A DNA stretch of 27,579 bases, from IMG/VR virus record IMGVR_UViG_3300033146_001838, positions 1-27,579 of that record, one strand, 5' to 3'. Source of the stretch: a virus. This document shows positions 1 through 7,183 of this stretch, piece by piece; position 1 is the first letter of the stretch; the number at the start of each line of letters is the position of its first letter. A program made the position numbers and the translations under genes. The notes under the pieces are model-generated. The model saw nothing but the letters and a program-made list of their open reading frames with translations. It did not search any database and was not told where the DNA came from.

Positions 1-112
1 ACATCTCATTGAACGCTCACGGAGTACTCACTGAGTACTCTCTCTTAATTAAGTTAAGTTAAGTTTAATTAAGATTAGTTAAGAACTACATGGGCGAAGT
101 TGTTTTGTTTTG
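1..112. repeat. 112-bp direct repeat, copy 1, with TTAAG iterations
   Basis: This block recurs base for base at 24044-24155. It contains two copies of the 8-bp palindrome GAGTACTC (about 22-29 and 33-40, 11 bp apart, one helical turn), followed by an AT-rich run of TTAAG/TTAATTAAG units (about 45-84). Iterated sites beside an AT-rich stretch resemble a replication origin or a multi-site operator, but the role is inferred. The window begins exactly inside this repeat, so its true left edge is unknown. Confidence 0.9.
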
Positions 113-114
113 CT

Positions 115-330
115 TATCTCTTTGCTCAAATTACCCCCGTCATGGTGTCACAAGCAGTCACAAGTTGGTTCCCAGTGAAACCTATACAATCTACCCTATC
201 CCCTAAGAAAGTTCCTCACAGGCTTTCTCAGGGGATTTTGTTTTAATCCTGAAACTCCCCCTTGACACTATATATACCATGTGCTAGAATAGGGTACATT
301 CAAAAACAAACCAAGTTATAGGAGACGACA
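115..330 (+). promoter_or_regulatory. Terminator-promoter module A
   Basis: This is a regulatory block of about 216 bp, repeated almost identically at 2846-3063 (B) and with changes at 10271-10496 (C), with its promoter half also at 20865-20964 (D). In order it holds a tandem GTCACAAG site (147-154 and 157-164, 10-bp period), the string AACCTATACAATCTACCCT, a terminator hairpin (200-244) and a promoter. The promoter has TTGACA at 262-267, a 17-bp spacer, TG at the extended -10 position and TAGAAT at 285-290. A conserved leader with the Shine-Dalgarno sequence AGGAG leads into the gene at 331. The layout stops upstream transcription and restarts it. Confidence 0.88.
200..244 (+). terminator. 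Terminator in module A
   Basis: CCCCTAAGAAAG (200-211) pairs with CTTTCTCAGGGG (223-234) with one A-C mismatch, around an 11-nt loop, and is followed by ATTTTGTTTT. In module C the stem bases differ but still pair (G-T wobble), which supports selection on the structure. Confidence 0.85.
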
Positions 331-732
331 ATGGAGATGTGCAAAGAACTTTCAGAGGCAGTTGAAGAAAAGAGTATTGGTGTAGATAAAGATGGCGAAT
401 TTTATACTATTACACTATCAAAACAAGCCCAATCCTACAACGATGAAGATGAATACGTTTGCCTTACACTGAAATTTTGCCCGTTTTGTGGAAGCGATCT
501 AACCCCGCGAAAAGCTGATTACAAAACACAATTAAGCACATTGCTTTTGATGCTTATTCGAAAGCAAGATCAGATTACTCATATCAACGAAAAAGGAACA
601 GCATTTAAGTGTGCAACTAGCAAACATATTTTAGAGAGAAATCAAATTATGGACGAGATAGAAAAGTTGTTTGCAAAGGTCTCTCCCCCTCATCTAGTGT
701 GTAACGATCAAGCTGATTTCAGAGAGAAATAA
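331..732 (+). CDS. Small phage protein with CPFCG zinc-binding motif
   Basis: This is a 133-residue protein of unknown function, the first gene behind promoter module A. Two cysteine pairs are visible: a lone Cys near the N-terminus and a CPFCG knuckle around residues 50-54, suggesting a single zinc ribbon. The C-terminal half is helical and charged, which fits a small regulatory or adaptor protein. The start is set by the conserved leader (AGGAG about 9 nt upstream of ATG 331). An internal ATG two codons later is possible. No family was recognised. Confidence 0.72.
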   Translation: MEMCKELSEAVEEKSIGVDKDGEFYTITLSKQAQSYNDEDEYVCLTLKFCPFCGSDLTPRKADYKTQLSTLLLMLIRKQDQITHINEKGTAFKCATSKHILERNQIMDEIEKLFAKVSPPHLVCNDQADFREK

Positions 733-736
733 AATT

Positions 737-1030
737 ATGAAAATGTCAAGAGCATTAGCCGCAAAAACCGTAGACAGGTATGTTTGCTCCAATTGTTGGG
801 GGCATTTAGTCGAAACTTTTGGTAAAGACCCAAGTGTGTCGGACGTGACTTGTCCTGTTTGTGGCGATGATTTAAAAGGGTTTGTATCAAAGTATTATGC
901 AGAACGCCGGCGCGAGGAAAGTGTTGGCGAACTGATGGATGTAAAACACATGCTCAGACAATTGGGTATTGTGAAGAATCCGCATGAAGGTAAATCATCC
1001 GGCGATATTTTGTCGGAACTTGGGTTTTAG
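737..1030 (+). CDS. Zinc-ribbon protein
   Basis: This 97-residue protein has a four-cysteine zinc ribbon: CSNC near residues 17-20 and CPVC near 39-42, followed by a basic helix (ERRREE). It starts 4 nt after the preceding stop, so the two are probably co-translated; the ribosome site is weak and ATG 743 is an alternative start. The ribbon could bind DNA, RNA or protein. Nothing visible identifies a specific role. Confidence 0.75.
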   Translation: MKMSRALAAKTVDRYVCSNCWGHLVETFGKDPSVSDVTCPVCGDDLKGFVSKYYAERRREESVGELMDVKHMLRQLGIVKNPHEGKSSGDILSELGF

Positions 1031-1045
1031 TGAAAAGGAGTAAAA

Positions 1046-2047
1046 ATGCCCATCAAAGGAATGACCAACAGAGACCTTGCTTTTCCAACTATCGGACAGA
1101 TTAGAAAGGGGAGCAAAAAGACAAGCAACGCGCCCGGCCGCGACCTGACGTATTTTCGGGTTGTGTTTGACGAACTTGAAAAAGAATCCGAGCGCGTGTT
1201 TAACCTGTATTACGATAATGAACCGCGCAGTATTCGGATTATTCTTCCGTTCAACGATATTGATAGAGTTTGGGACGCGTGGCTTGAAGCCTATACTGCC
1301 GGAAGGATGGTAGCCCGTTCAGACGGTGAATTTGTTCAATTTGCCACGGACGGAATAACAGGTGAGATCATCGTCAAGAATGGCGTTAGTATTGCTACGG
1401 GGCAACCCGTTCCTCATCCCGCCGATAATATCGCCGGATATGATTATAAAGACCGACCTATTGAATACAAGCACCACGGTCGATTGAAGGTGATTATTCC
1501 AGAACTTGAACGTGCCGCTTATTTGACCGTCATCACTACTGGTAAATGGGACGTTGCAAACATGGACGCTGAACTGCGCGGGTTTCATGCCTTGAATAAC
1601 GGTCAGATTGCAGGTATCCCCCTTATTATTCTCCGGAAGCCGGAAGAGAAACCGGTTACTATCAATGGGAAGAGGGTTCGTAAGATTTTTTGGAACATCC
1701 ACATTGAAGCCGCTTCTGATTGGATGCGCGGTAAATTCAACGATCTGATGCGTCAAGCCCTTCCCGACGTTGTTGATGGCGAAGCACTTGCTCTACCCGA
1801 ACACGCAACTTTGGTTGATGAAGCCGAGAATATCGGTGGTGTCGTAGTAGAAACATCTGATTTACCGCCAGTTGTTGCTGAAAATGTTAAGCAAGAATTT
1901 GGCAAAGATATGAACGCAAATGATTTTTGGGATGTTGTCTATAATGAATTAAATCTTACGCCGAGTGCTGGAAAGAAGGCGTTGCAAGATAGTGGTGGTT
2001 GCTTTGATGTTGCTCTTGAAACGCTAAAAAAACAGGTGAAGAAATGA
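1046..2047 (+). CDS. Putative phage recombination/DNA-binding protein (Gp3-like RDF type)
   Basis: This 333-residue protein opens with MPIKGMTNRDLAFPTIGQIRKG. That opening resembles the Gp3-like family often annotated as recombination directionality factor or 'hydrolase or metal-binding protein'. A large alpha/beta core spans residues 1-235. The last ~45 residues (FWDVVYNEL...ALETLKKQ) look like a small three-helix UBA-type domain. AAGGAG sits 6 nt before the start, and the gene overlaps the next one by ATGA. Position early in the genome, before the replication genes, fits a single-strand-binding or recombination accessory role. The family match rests on recall, so the function is tentative. 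Confidence 0.6.
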   Translation: MPIKGMTNRDLAFPTIGQIRKGSKKTSNAPGRDLTYFRVVFDELEKESERVFNLYYDNEPRSIRIILPFNDIDRVWDAWLEAYTAGRMVARSDGEFVQFATDGITGEIIVKNGVSIATGQPVPHPADNIAGYDYKDRPIEYKHHGRLKVIIPELERAAYLTVITTGKWDVANMDAELRGFHALNNGQIAGIPLIILRKPEEKPVTINGKRVRKIFWNIHIEAASDWMRGKFNDLMRQALPDVVDGEALALPEHATLVDEAENIGGVVVETSDLPPVVAENVKQEFGKDMNANDFWDVVYNELNLTPSAGKKALQDSGGCFDVALETLKKQVKK

Positions 2048-2535
2048 CTCATAGGAACATTGTCAATATCGATAAGCACGAGTATCTCAATCCGTTCAAT
2101 CTCGGTGCGGATGGTGACGATATTCGAGCATTCAGTTCAGGCGAAGAAGGTTTTGTGTCATCTGCTTTGATGATGTTACTCACAACTGCGAACGATCTTT
2201 CCGATGGAGATTTCTTGTCTGATTCGAGTGTTGTTGGCTCTTGGGCTGGTGATCGTATTGTTATCACTAGCGAAGAGATGGAACCCAATAAGTTTATGGG
2301 CGATCTTGATGTTCGTGATATTGACGCGGTAAAAGCACTTGGAACATTCGATATGGTGAATTTGCATATCTTTGCAGATCAGATGTTTGCTGAAATATCT
2401 GTGCCGGTTATTACTCAGTTAATAAAAGATGACTGTGTACGCAGAAAAATGGTAAGGTTAGCATCAAAATATCATAGCGAGTTTACAGTTGCACTTGAGC
2501 AAGCTGTTTACAAAGATCTCTATGTGGTAAAATAG
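2044..2535 (+). CDS. Hypothetical protein translationally coupled to the Gp3-like gene
   Basis: This 163-residue acidic protein has no recognised family. It starts at the ATGA overlap with the preceding stop codon, so it is probably translated together with the Gp3-like protein and may act with it. No signal peptide, membrane segment or cysteine motif is seen. The C-terminal third is predicted helical. A strong hairpin follows 34 nt after its stop codon. Confidence 0.7.
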   Translation: MTHRNIVNIDKHEYLNPFNLGADGDDIRAFSSGEEGFVSSALMMLLTTANDLSDGDFLSDSSVVGSWAGDRIVITSEEMEPNKFMGDLDVRDIDAVKALGTFDMVNLHIFADQMFAEISVPVITQLIKDDCVRRKMVRLASKYHSEFTVALEQAVYKDLYVVK

Positions 2536-2568
2536 TTTCTGTCACCCAGTTTTCCCTCCCCACTTCCT

Positions 2569-2606
2569 CCCCCGTAGGTTGACCGCTCCGAAATAACCTA
2601 CGGGGG
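2569..2606. terminator. Strong 12-bp hairpin after the first operon
   Basis: CCCCCGTAGGTT (2569-2580) pairs perfectly with AACCTACGGGGG (2595-2606) around a 14-nt loop. It lies just after the stop of the preceding gene. No clean T-run follows (the next tract is A-rich on this strand), so it may act as a 3'-end stabiliser, as a terminator for the opposite strand, or as a weak terminator here. Confidence 0.6.
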
Positions 2607-2845
2607 TTGGGTTGGAGATTTAAAAAAAATTATATTTGTGAGTTCCTCAGCCGTAGAGAACGTGGTTACTCGAAAAACAGGCAGATGGTTCGATGAGGAT
2701 AGAACGGACTGCCCGCGCTATTATTTTGGATTTATTTAGGTGGGTAAAAATAGAATTAGGTATCATTGTCTCCGAGGGGGTAGTCATAGATACATTTTTT
2801 GAATGTAGAAAATCGGCGGGTGGTTCTGCCGATTTTCGTTTTAAG
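2607..2845. other. Non-coding gap with a second terminator
   Basis: I see no convincing gene here. A 72-codon open frame (2693-2911) runs through the terminator at 2809-2843 and into repeat module B and has no ribosome site, so I do not accept it. The only clear element is the hairpin AAAATCGGC/GCCGATTTT near the right end. Confidence 0.5.
2809..2843 (+). terminator. Terminator upstream of module B
   Basis: AAAATCGGC (2809-2817) pairs perfectly with GCCGATTTT (2828-2836), followed by CGTTTTAA. It sits directly before module B, which carries its own terminator, so two terminators in tandem precede the promoter. Confidence 0.75.
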
Positions 2846-3063
2846 TATCTCTTTGTTCCAAAATTACCCCCGTCATGGTGTCAAAAGCAGTCACAAGTTG
2901 GTTCCCAGTGAAACCTATACAATCTATCCTATCCCCTAAGAAAGTTCCTCACAGGCTTTCTCAGGGGATTTTGTTTTAATCCTGAAACTCCCTCTTGACA
3001 CTATATATACCATGTGCTAGAATAGGGTACATTCAAAAACAAACCAAGTTATAGGAGACGACA
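2846..3063 (+). promoter_or_regulatory. Terminator-promoter module B
   Basis: This is a near-identical copy of module A. The tandem site is GTCAAAAG (2880-2887) plus GTCACAAG (2890-2897). The terminator stem is 2933-2944/2956-2967 with a T-rich tail to 2977. The promoter has TTGACA at 2995-3000, a 17-bp spacer and TAGAAT at 3018-3023, with the same 5' leader and AGGAGACGACA before the ATG at 3064. One half of the tandem site carries a C-to-A change relative to copy A. Confidence 0.88.
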
Positions 3064-3330
3064 ATGGATAAAGAAATTCAAGAAGAAATCAAGAAAGAAT
3101 ATGACGAGAAATTAGAAATGTGCGCTACTATGAAGCGATTTGGTGGGTCATTTGTTCAAAGTTTAGCCGAGTGTTTTATCAGAGCGGATCAAGAAAATCT
3201 AAAAAAACTCTATGTTGCGTTCCCTAATGAGGTTGCGCTTTATAGTAATTGGCATTGCCAAAATGATAAATTTCATGATGCCCCCGCCAAAATTCGACAC
3301 GATAGAATAGTTGATAAACGTTTCGGATAA
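3064..3330 (+). CDS. Small phage protein of unknown function
   Basis: This 88-residue charged protein is expressed from module B. The N-terminal 20 residues form an EK-rich helix. The middle (FGGSFVQSLAECF.RADQENLKKLYVAFP) resembles small phage proteins I recall from Gram-positive phages, without an assigned role. The start is fixed by the conserved leader. It is followed by a large structured inverted-repeat element rather than a close neighbour. Confidence 0.75.
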   Translation: MDKEIQEEIKKEYDEKLEMCATMKRFGGSFVQSLAECFIRADQENLKKLYVAFPNEVALYSNWHCQNDKFHDAPAKIRHDRIVDKRFG

Positions 3331-3344
3331 TAGAATCATTGCTC

Positions 3345-3438
3345 CCTTCCACTTGACCGCGTACCGTATAGGGTTAGGCTACCCTGCCGGCGGCGAAGAA
3401 AGAGAATCCCTAGGTCTCTTACGCGGTCAAGTGGAAGG
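3345..3438. repeat. 94-nt Y-shaped inverted-repeat element
   Basis: A perfect 19-bp inverted repeat (CCTTCCACTTGACCGCGTA at 3345-3363; complement at 3420-3438) encloses 56 nt that can fold into two further hairpins (AGGGT/ACCCT at 3370-3385 and AGAGA/TCTCT at 3401-3419). A three-way junction results. TTTTCTT follows the right arm at 3442. It fills nearly the whole gap between two genes. It could be a structured RNA, a terminator or a miniature mobile element. Confidence 0.8.
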
Positions 3439-3458
3439 AAGTTTTCTTGGAGAATAAA

Positions 3459-3632
3459 ATGGATAAGTACAAGAAGTTGCGCTTACTTGTTGAAGCGCAA
3501 ATTGAAGAAGCAAAATCTAATATCAAGTTTGAAAATGAGGAGCGCGTTACAGATAAAGCGTATCTCAGAGAACAGCATATTATTGTTTTCTATTTTGAGA
3601 AGGTGCTTCGGGAGTTTGATGATAAAGCATAA
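3459..3632 (+). CDS. Small charged helical protein
   Basis: This 57-residue, EK-rich protein is probably all helical. ATG 3459 is preferred over an upstream in-frame TTG because GGAG lies 6 nt before it. It starts 20 nt after the Y-shaped element, so that structure would lie in its 5' leader. It overlaps the next gene by 14 nt. Function unknown. Confidence 0.65.
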   Translation: MDKYKKLRLLVEAQIEEAKSNIKFENEERVTDKAYLREQHIIVFYFEKVLREFDDKA

Positions 3633-3870
3633 AAAAAGAAATCTGGAAAGAGAAAAGCGTGAGCGGTCAAGATATAAAAAGTGGATACCGCTTTTGGACC
3701 TCCCCCCGATAGATAGTGTAGTCTTTTTGGATAAAAGACCATTTAAGATTGTTGGAATTAATACCACGCAAACCAAGATTTTTGTTGAGAATCCTTTTGA
3801 TGTTTTCTTTGAGGTTAAGCGTGAAGTTGTCCAGTGTGCTTTTGATGATATTCAAAGCATCGTTGGGTAA
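3619..3870 (+). CDS. Hypothetical basic protein
   Basis: This 83-residue protein has a strongly basic N-terminus (KHKKRNLEREKRERSRYKK) followed by a beta-rich segment (PLLDLPPIDSVVFLDKRPFKIVGINTTQTKIFVENP). ATG 3619 with GGGAG 4 nt upstream is chosen; the open frame extends further upstream only as a shadow of the preceding gene. The basic tail suggests nucleic-acid contact. Family not recognised. Confidence 0.62.
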   Translation: MIKHKKRNLEREKRERSRYKKWIPLLDLPPIDSVVFLDKRPFKIVGINTTQTKIFVENPFDVFFEVKREVVQCAFDDIQSIVG

Positions 3871-3888
3871 GAAGGAAAGAGGTGAGTT

Positions 3889-4791
3889 ATGTACACAGTT
3901 TTTATTGACGAGATGGTAAAGAAGATTTCGTCAAACCACGGTGGTTTATTAAGCCGCCAAGAACTAACAGATATTCTTGTAGAATACTGGCAGGATTACG
4001 CTGTGCATATTTGGAGCATCCCAGATATTTTCGATGTTGCAAACAGAAACGCGATCCCTACCAGTATTGAAATGGCTCGCGAGAGTCTTAGAAATATGGA
4101 GAGTTATGTTGATTCTGAGTACGGAATGACTTGGGACTCGGTTGAGCTCGCTGTTGAAAAGTGGCACAGTGACGTTTCGTTTGATGAGATGTCAGATGAA
4201 AAACTAGCCGAGTATAAAGGTCGGTTTGCGTTCAAATATATTGATGGTGAAGAAGAGCGTACTCTTTTTCGAGATATAGTCGGTGGTGTTTTTTCTGATG
4301 GTTTGTTATCTGCTAAACGAGCCGCTCAAGTTGTTGCTAACACAAGAATGATAGATATTGATATTTATTCTGTTGATGAAGAAAGCAGTTCTATCATAGC
4401 GGATGATTTTTCTGGTCATACAAAATTTTGCTTAACAATCGAACCAGAAAAAGTCCCGTGCATTGATTTCCACTATATGTATCGTGATGGTGCAAATTGG
4501 AAAAACCATGGCTCCATATCTTTTGCGAATCCGACCGGTGAAGATAGCGATTTTCTTTATGAAAAGTTTTTGGCTTTATTGGAAGATGGTTATTTTGTAG
4601 CCGAGCAAGTAAGCCTACTTACGTTATTCAATGATAACTATGACGCTAATTATGATCATGGTTTTCACGAAATCCATCACCTAAAAGAGCTTGTAACAAA
4701 ACCAGAAGATGATCGTGAAATTCTCGAATTTCTCGCAGAGTTTGAAGAAGCATCTAAAAGCGGTTGGACTCCTGTTCGCACAGGCGAATAG
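3889..4791 (+). CDS. Hypothetical 300-residue acidic protein
   Basis: This is a long soluble acidic protein without a recognised family. AAGGAAAGAGGTG precedes the ATG. No cysteine cluster, Walker motif, signal peptide or membrane segment is visible. Asp/Glu are abundant, especially in the C-terminal half (NDNYDANYDHGFHEIHHL, then EDDREILEFLAEFEE). It ends directly before a new promoter, so it closes the module B transcription unit. Confidence 0.75.
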   Translation: MYTVFIDEMVKKISSNHGGLLSRQELTDILVEYWQDYAVHIWSIPDIFDVANRNAIPTSIEMARESLRNMESYVDSEYGMTWDSVELAVEKWHSDVSFDEMSDEKLAEYKGRFAFKYIDGEEERTLFRDIVGGVFSDGLLSAKRAAQVVANTRMIDIDIYSVDEESSSIIADDFSGHTKFCLTIEPEKVPCIDFHYMYRDGANWKNHGSISFANPTGEDSDFLYEKFLALLEDGYFVAEQVSLLTLFNDNYDANYDHGFHEIHHLKELVTKPEDDREILEFLAEFEEASKSGWTPVRTGE

Positions 4792-4793
4792 TT

Positions 4794-4833
4794 TTGACTG
4801 TAGAAAAGTAATGTGCTATCATATTGTATATAC
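4794..4833 (+). promoter_or_regulatory. Promoter of the ParB-like operon
   Basis: TTGACT (4794-4799), a 17-bp spacer, TGTGC before the -10, and TATCAT (4817-4822) make a good extended -10 sigma70-type promoter. The palindrome GTATATAC lies just downstream at 4826-4833, where a repressor could block initiation. The Shine-Dalgarno AAGGAG of the next gene follows. Confidence 0.75.
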
Positions 4834-4849
4834 CCACAAGGAGTAAGAC

Positions 4850-5569
4850 ATGACTGATTATGCAAATGCAAGTATTAAGAGGGGGTGCGGCAAGCGCAAA
4901 GAGGGAGGTGTTTATGCGGAATCCGGTAATAGCAAAAAGGGATCCCCGCTTGAGTCCTTTGTTTTATGTCCCCCTATTCCCTTTGATCCAGATGAGTTTG
5001 GTATCTCGCCGATAGGTGTTCAGTTACGCCAGTTTCAAGGTGAGACTTGGCACATCGTGGATTGGGTTGGCTCGAAGTATTATCCGAATGTGACCGATTT
5101 TCTCGAAGAAGTACGCCGGTTTGGGCTTTCTCGCCGGCTACCTCGCTCATTGGATTTCAGTAAGTTGACTAATGAAAGTCGGCTTTATCTTGTCCATAGT
5201 CAGGCGTGGATAGAAAAACCCTCACCGTATCTTAGCAATCGTCTAGGCGGTAATAGAGTTGGCATGGTGTGGGACAGTTGCCCCCGAGGAATAGAACATG
5301 CTGATGGTGAAATTTGCTCAGGTCTTTGGTGGGAGGATGTAGTTGGAATGAAAACGAGCGCAACGCGCGTTGGCAATCGTGTTATGCCTGCGTTTCAGTA
5401 TTCAGCGGCAAAACCCCCGAACAGTTCGGATGGTGAACATGGGGTAGCCTTCTTTGCCAAGTTCCCTATTCATCGTCTGGCACTTATTCGTGCGGAAGAT
5501 GGATCACATAACGATACAGCTAAGTTGGTTTCAAAGTCGGAAATCCGCTTGGATATTTTAGACGAGTAA
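4850..5569 (+). CDS. Hypothetical protein, first gene of the ParB-like operon
   Basis: This is a 239-residue protein of unknown function. The opening (IKRGCGKRKEGGVYAE) and the core segment YYPNVTDFLEEVRRFGLSRR are distinctive, and I recall similar unnamed proteins in other phages. The remainder is tryptophan- and proline-rich and globular. AAGGAG lies 7 nt before the ATG, and it sits 13 nt ahead of the ParB-like gene, so the two are co-transcribed. No catalytic signature identified. Confidence 0.72.
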   Translation: MTDYANASIKRGCGKRKEGGVYAESGNSKKGSPLESFVLCPPIPFDPDEFGISPIGVQLRQFQGETWHIVDWVGSKYYPNVTDFLEEVRRFGLSRRLPRSLDFSKLTNESRLYLVHSQAWIEKPSPYLSNRLGGNRVGMVWDSCPRGIEHADGEICSGLWWEDVVGMKTSATRVGNRVMPAFQYSAAKPPNSSDGEHGVAFFAKFPIHRLALIRAEDGSHNDTAKLVSKSEIRLDILDE

Positions 5570-5582
5570 AAGGAGTAGTAGC

Positions 5583-6389
5583 ATGACAAAACAAAAAAGT
5601 TTATTTGATGATCTCAAGGCTGAGGAGGTTGAAAAGGATTTGATTTATGTTGATCCTACGTATATCGAGGTTTCTGATCTAATCCAGCCCACCGATGAGT
5701 TTATTAAAAGCGTGCGAGAACATGGCGTTCTACAGCCTGTTCTTTTACGTAAACTCCCAGATAATGCTCTTGTTGAAGGTAGGTACCGAGTAATTGCCGG
5801 TCGGCGGCGTGTGACAGCGGCTAAGATTGTTGGTCTTGAAAAAGTCCCTGCTTTAATCCATAACACACAATCGGTTATTTATGATGCGGCGATGTCGCTG
5901 GAGGCACAAGCCTTACACAGTGACAACCCGATTGCGGATTTTCGGGCTATTGTTCTCCTGATTGATGAGGGGTACACGAAAGAATCAATCACCTCCGCAC
6001 TCGGGGTTTCTACGGACAGGATTGATAAATTGCTCCGGCTTGGAATGGTGAGCAACTCAATTCTTGATGCTATTGAAGATGAAACGGTTGCTCTTGGTAC
6101 TGCCTTGAGCATGGCTAAGTTAGGTGATGTTTACCGAGAGCGACTCGAAGAGAAATTTAAGAGAGAAGGCAAATTGACCGGCAAAGATGTGCGACAAGTC
6201 AAGCAAGTGAAAGCTAAGAAGGCTTCGGGCGCTGTATTCGAGGCAATTGCAGATCAAGAGAAGAATACCTATCAGTCCCCATTAGAAAAGATTGAAGAAC
6301 TTTTGTGTTCGTCTGCCAGCCTTGGCAATAGCGAATATGAAAAAGGCTGGAATGAAGCACTTGAAAAAGTATTAGAAGTTCTCTCATAG
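5583..6389 (+). CDS. ParB/Spo0J-like nuclease-fold DNA-binding protein
   Basis: This 268-residue protein has a ParB N-terminal domain: IEVSDLIQPTDEFIKSVREHG around residues 28-48 and the phosphate-binding box GRYRVIAGRRR at 66-76. A helix-turn-helix follows (YTKESITSALGVSTDRIDKL, 131-150), then a lysine-rich linker and an acidic C-terminal helix. In plasmids and phages such proteins act in partition, as CTP-dependent DNA clamps, or as nicking nucleases. No parA partner is next to it, so a regulatory or replication role is as likely as segregation. AAGGAG 9 nt before the ATG. Confidence 0.9.
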   Translation: MTKQKSLFDDLKAEEVEKDLIYVDPTYIEVSDLIQPTDEFIKSVREHGVLQPVLLRKLPDNALVEGRYRVIAGRRRVTAAKIVGLEKVPALIHNTQSVIYDAAMSLEAQALHSDNPIADFRAIVLLIDEGYTKESITSALGVSTDRIDKLLRLGMVSNSILDAIEDETVALGTALSMAKLGDVYRERLEEKFKREGKLTGKDVRQVKQVKAKKASGAVFEAIADQEKNTYQSPLEKIEELLCSSASLGNSEYEKGWNEALEKVLEVLS

Positions 6390-6399
6390 GAGATATGCC

Positions 6400-6873
6400 G
6401 TGAAGATTATGTATAGGTCTGATTTGTTTGGGATTCACTTTATAGAAGTAGTCTCAGAGAATGAAGAAAGTATTACAGTCAAAGAAGGTACTGGAACAAT
6501 GGTTTTCAAAAAACCAGTTTCGTTTTTATTTAATGATATTGAAGATGCGCGCTTGCATCGTTTAAATATGCTTCAATCTGCTGAGATTGATGCTATAAAA
6601 CGGGTACGTAAAATTCAGGGTTTGCGAAATGAGTTTCAAAAGGAATTAGATCAACCGATTGTTTTTAAGAGATCGTTTCATGCGAAGGATTTTCCAAAAG
6701 GCTCGCGTGAACGTGCGAAGCTGAATTTAACTCCGATTACAAGCGAATATATGAGTTCCTATAAATGGACTGTTCGCTCAATAGATGCTAGTCGTAGGTT
6801 TGTTTATAAATCCTTCCGCACGGAAGAAGAGGCTACAACCTACGCCACAAAGGATATTGAATATGTCAAATAA
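6400..6873 (+). CDS. Hypothetical protein with GTG start
   Basis: This 157-residue protein is of unknown function. TAGGAG ends 8 nt before GTG 6400, which is better placed than the internal ATG at 6409. The N-terminal third is beta-rich, the middle a basic coiled helix (residues ~50-85), and the C-terminus resembles a small 'DASRRFVYKSFRTEEEATTYA' module. It overlaps the following gene by 11 nt. Confidence 0.65.
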   Translation: MKIMYRSDLFGIHFIEVVSENEESITVKEGTGTMVFKKPVSFLFNDIEDARLHRLNMLQSAEIDAIKRVRKIQGLRNEFQKELDQPIVFKRSFHAKDFPKGSRERAKLNLTPITSEYMSSYKWTVRSIDASRRFVYKSFRTEEEATTYATKDIEYVK

Positions 6874-7183
6874 CGCTCCCTTATCTTTCGATGAGTTGAT
6901 TGATAAAGAAGGCTACGATATTGCTAGTTCTCATAAGCCCGTAAACGCTAAAATCAAAGGTACAACCATTCGTAAGAATCCAGTTGATATACTAAAAGTG
7001 GTTTCTCTCTACGAGGCTCTTGTAAACGTTGGTGCAAATAAAAAGCGCATTTTGCTCGCCTTTATGAAAACCTATCAAATCTCTACCCGCGAGGCGCGTG
7101 AGTTGTTCAATCAAGTGTTTGTTTATAAAAAGAAAAAAAAGAAACATGCTTTGCAAAATGAAGAAAAGAGAGCCAAACAATGA
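6863..7183 (+). CDS. Small lysine-rich hypothetical protein
   Basis: This 106-residue basic protein ends in a YKKKKKKH tail. Helices around residues 40-85 (ILKVVSLYEALVNVGANKKRILLAFMKTYQISTREARELFN) look like a compact helical domain that could bind nucleic acid. The start at ATG 6863 overlaps the previous gene. The 3' end carries an A8 run (slippage-prone) and overlaps the next gene by ATGA. Confidence 0.62.
   Translation: MSNNAPLSFDELIDKEGYDIASSHKPVNAKIKGTTIRKNPVDILKVVSLYEALVNVGANKKRILLAFMKTYQISTREARELFNQVFVYKKKKKKHALQNEEKRAKQ

Noticed and set aside
175-246. 23-codon GTG frame inside module A beginning like the 25826 protein
   Set aside because: No ribosome site, it reads through the terminator stem, and module C has no start codon at this place.
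1319-1756. 145-codon - strand open frame
   Set aside because: Lies fully opposite the Gp3-like gene, has no ribosome site, and reads as a shadow of the sense codons. Other long - strand frames (8788-9270, 11677-12135, 26997-27362) are rejected for the same reason.
2693-2911. 72-codon + strand open frame
   Set aside because: It runs through a terminator hairpin and into repeat module B and has no ribosome site; the C-terminal part is repeat sequence.
3373-3379. GTTAGGC in the loop of the Y-shaped element as an attC R' box
   Set aside because: No matching R'' box at the proper side and the outer arms lack R boxes; a chance match is likely.
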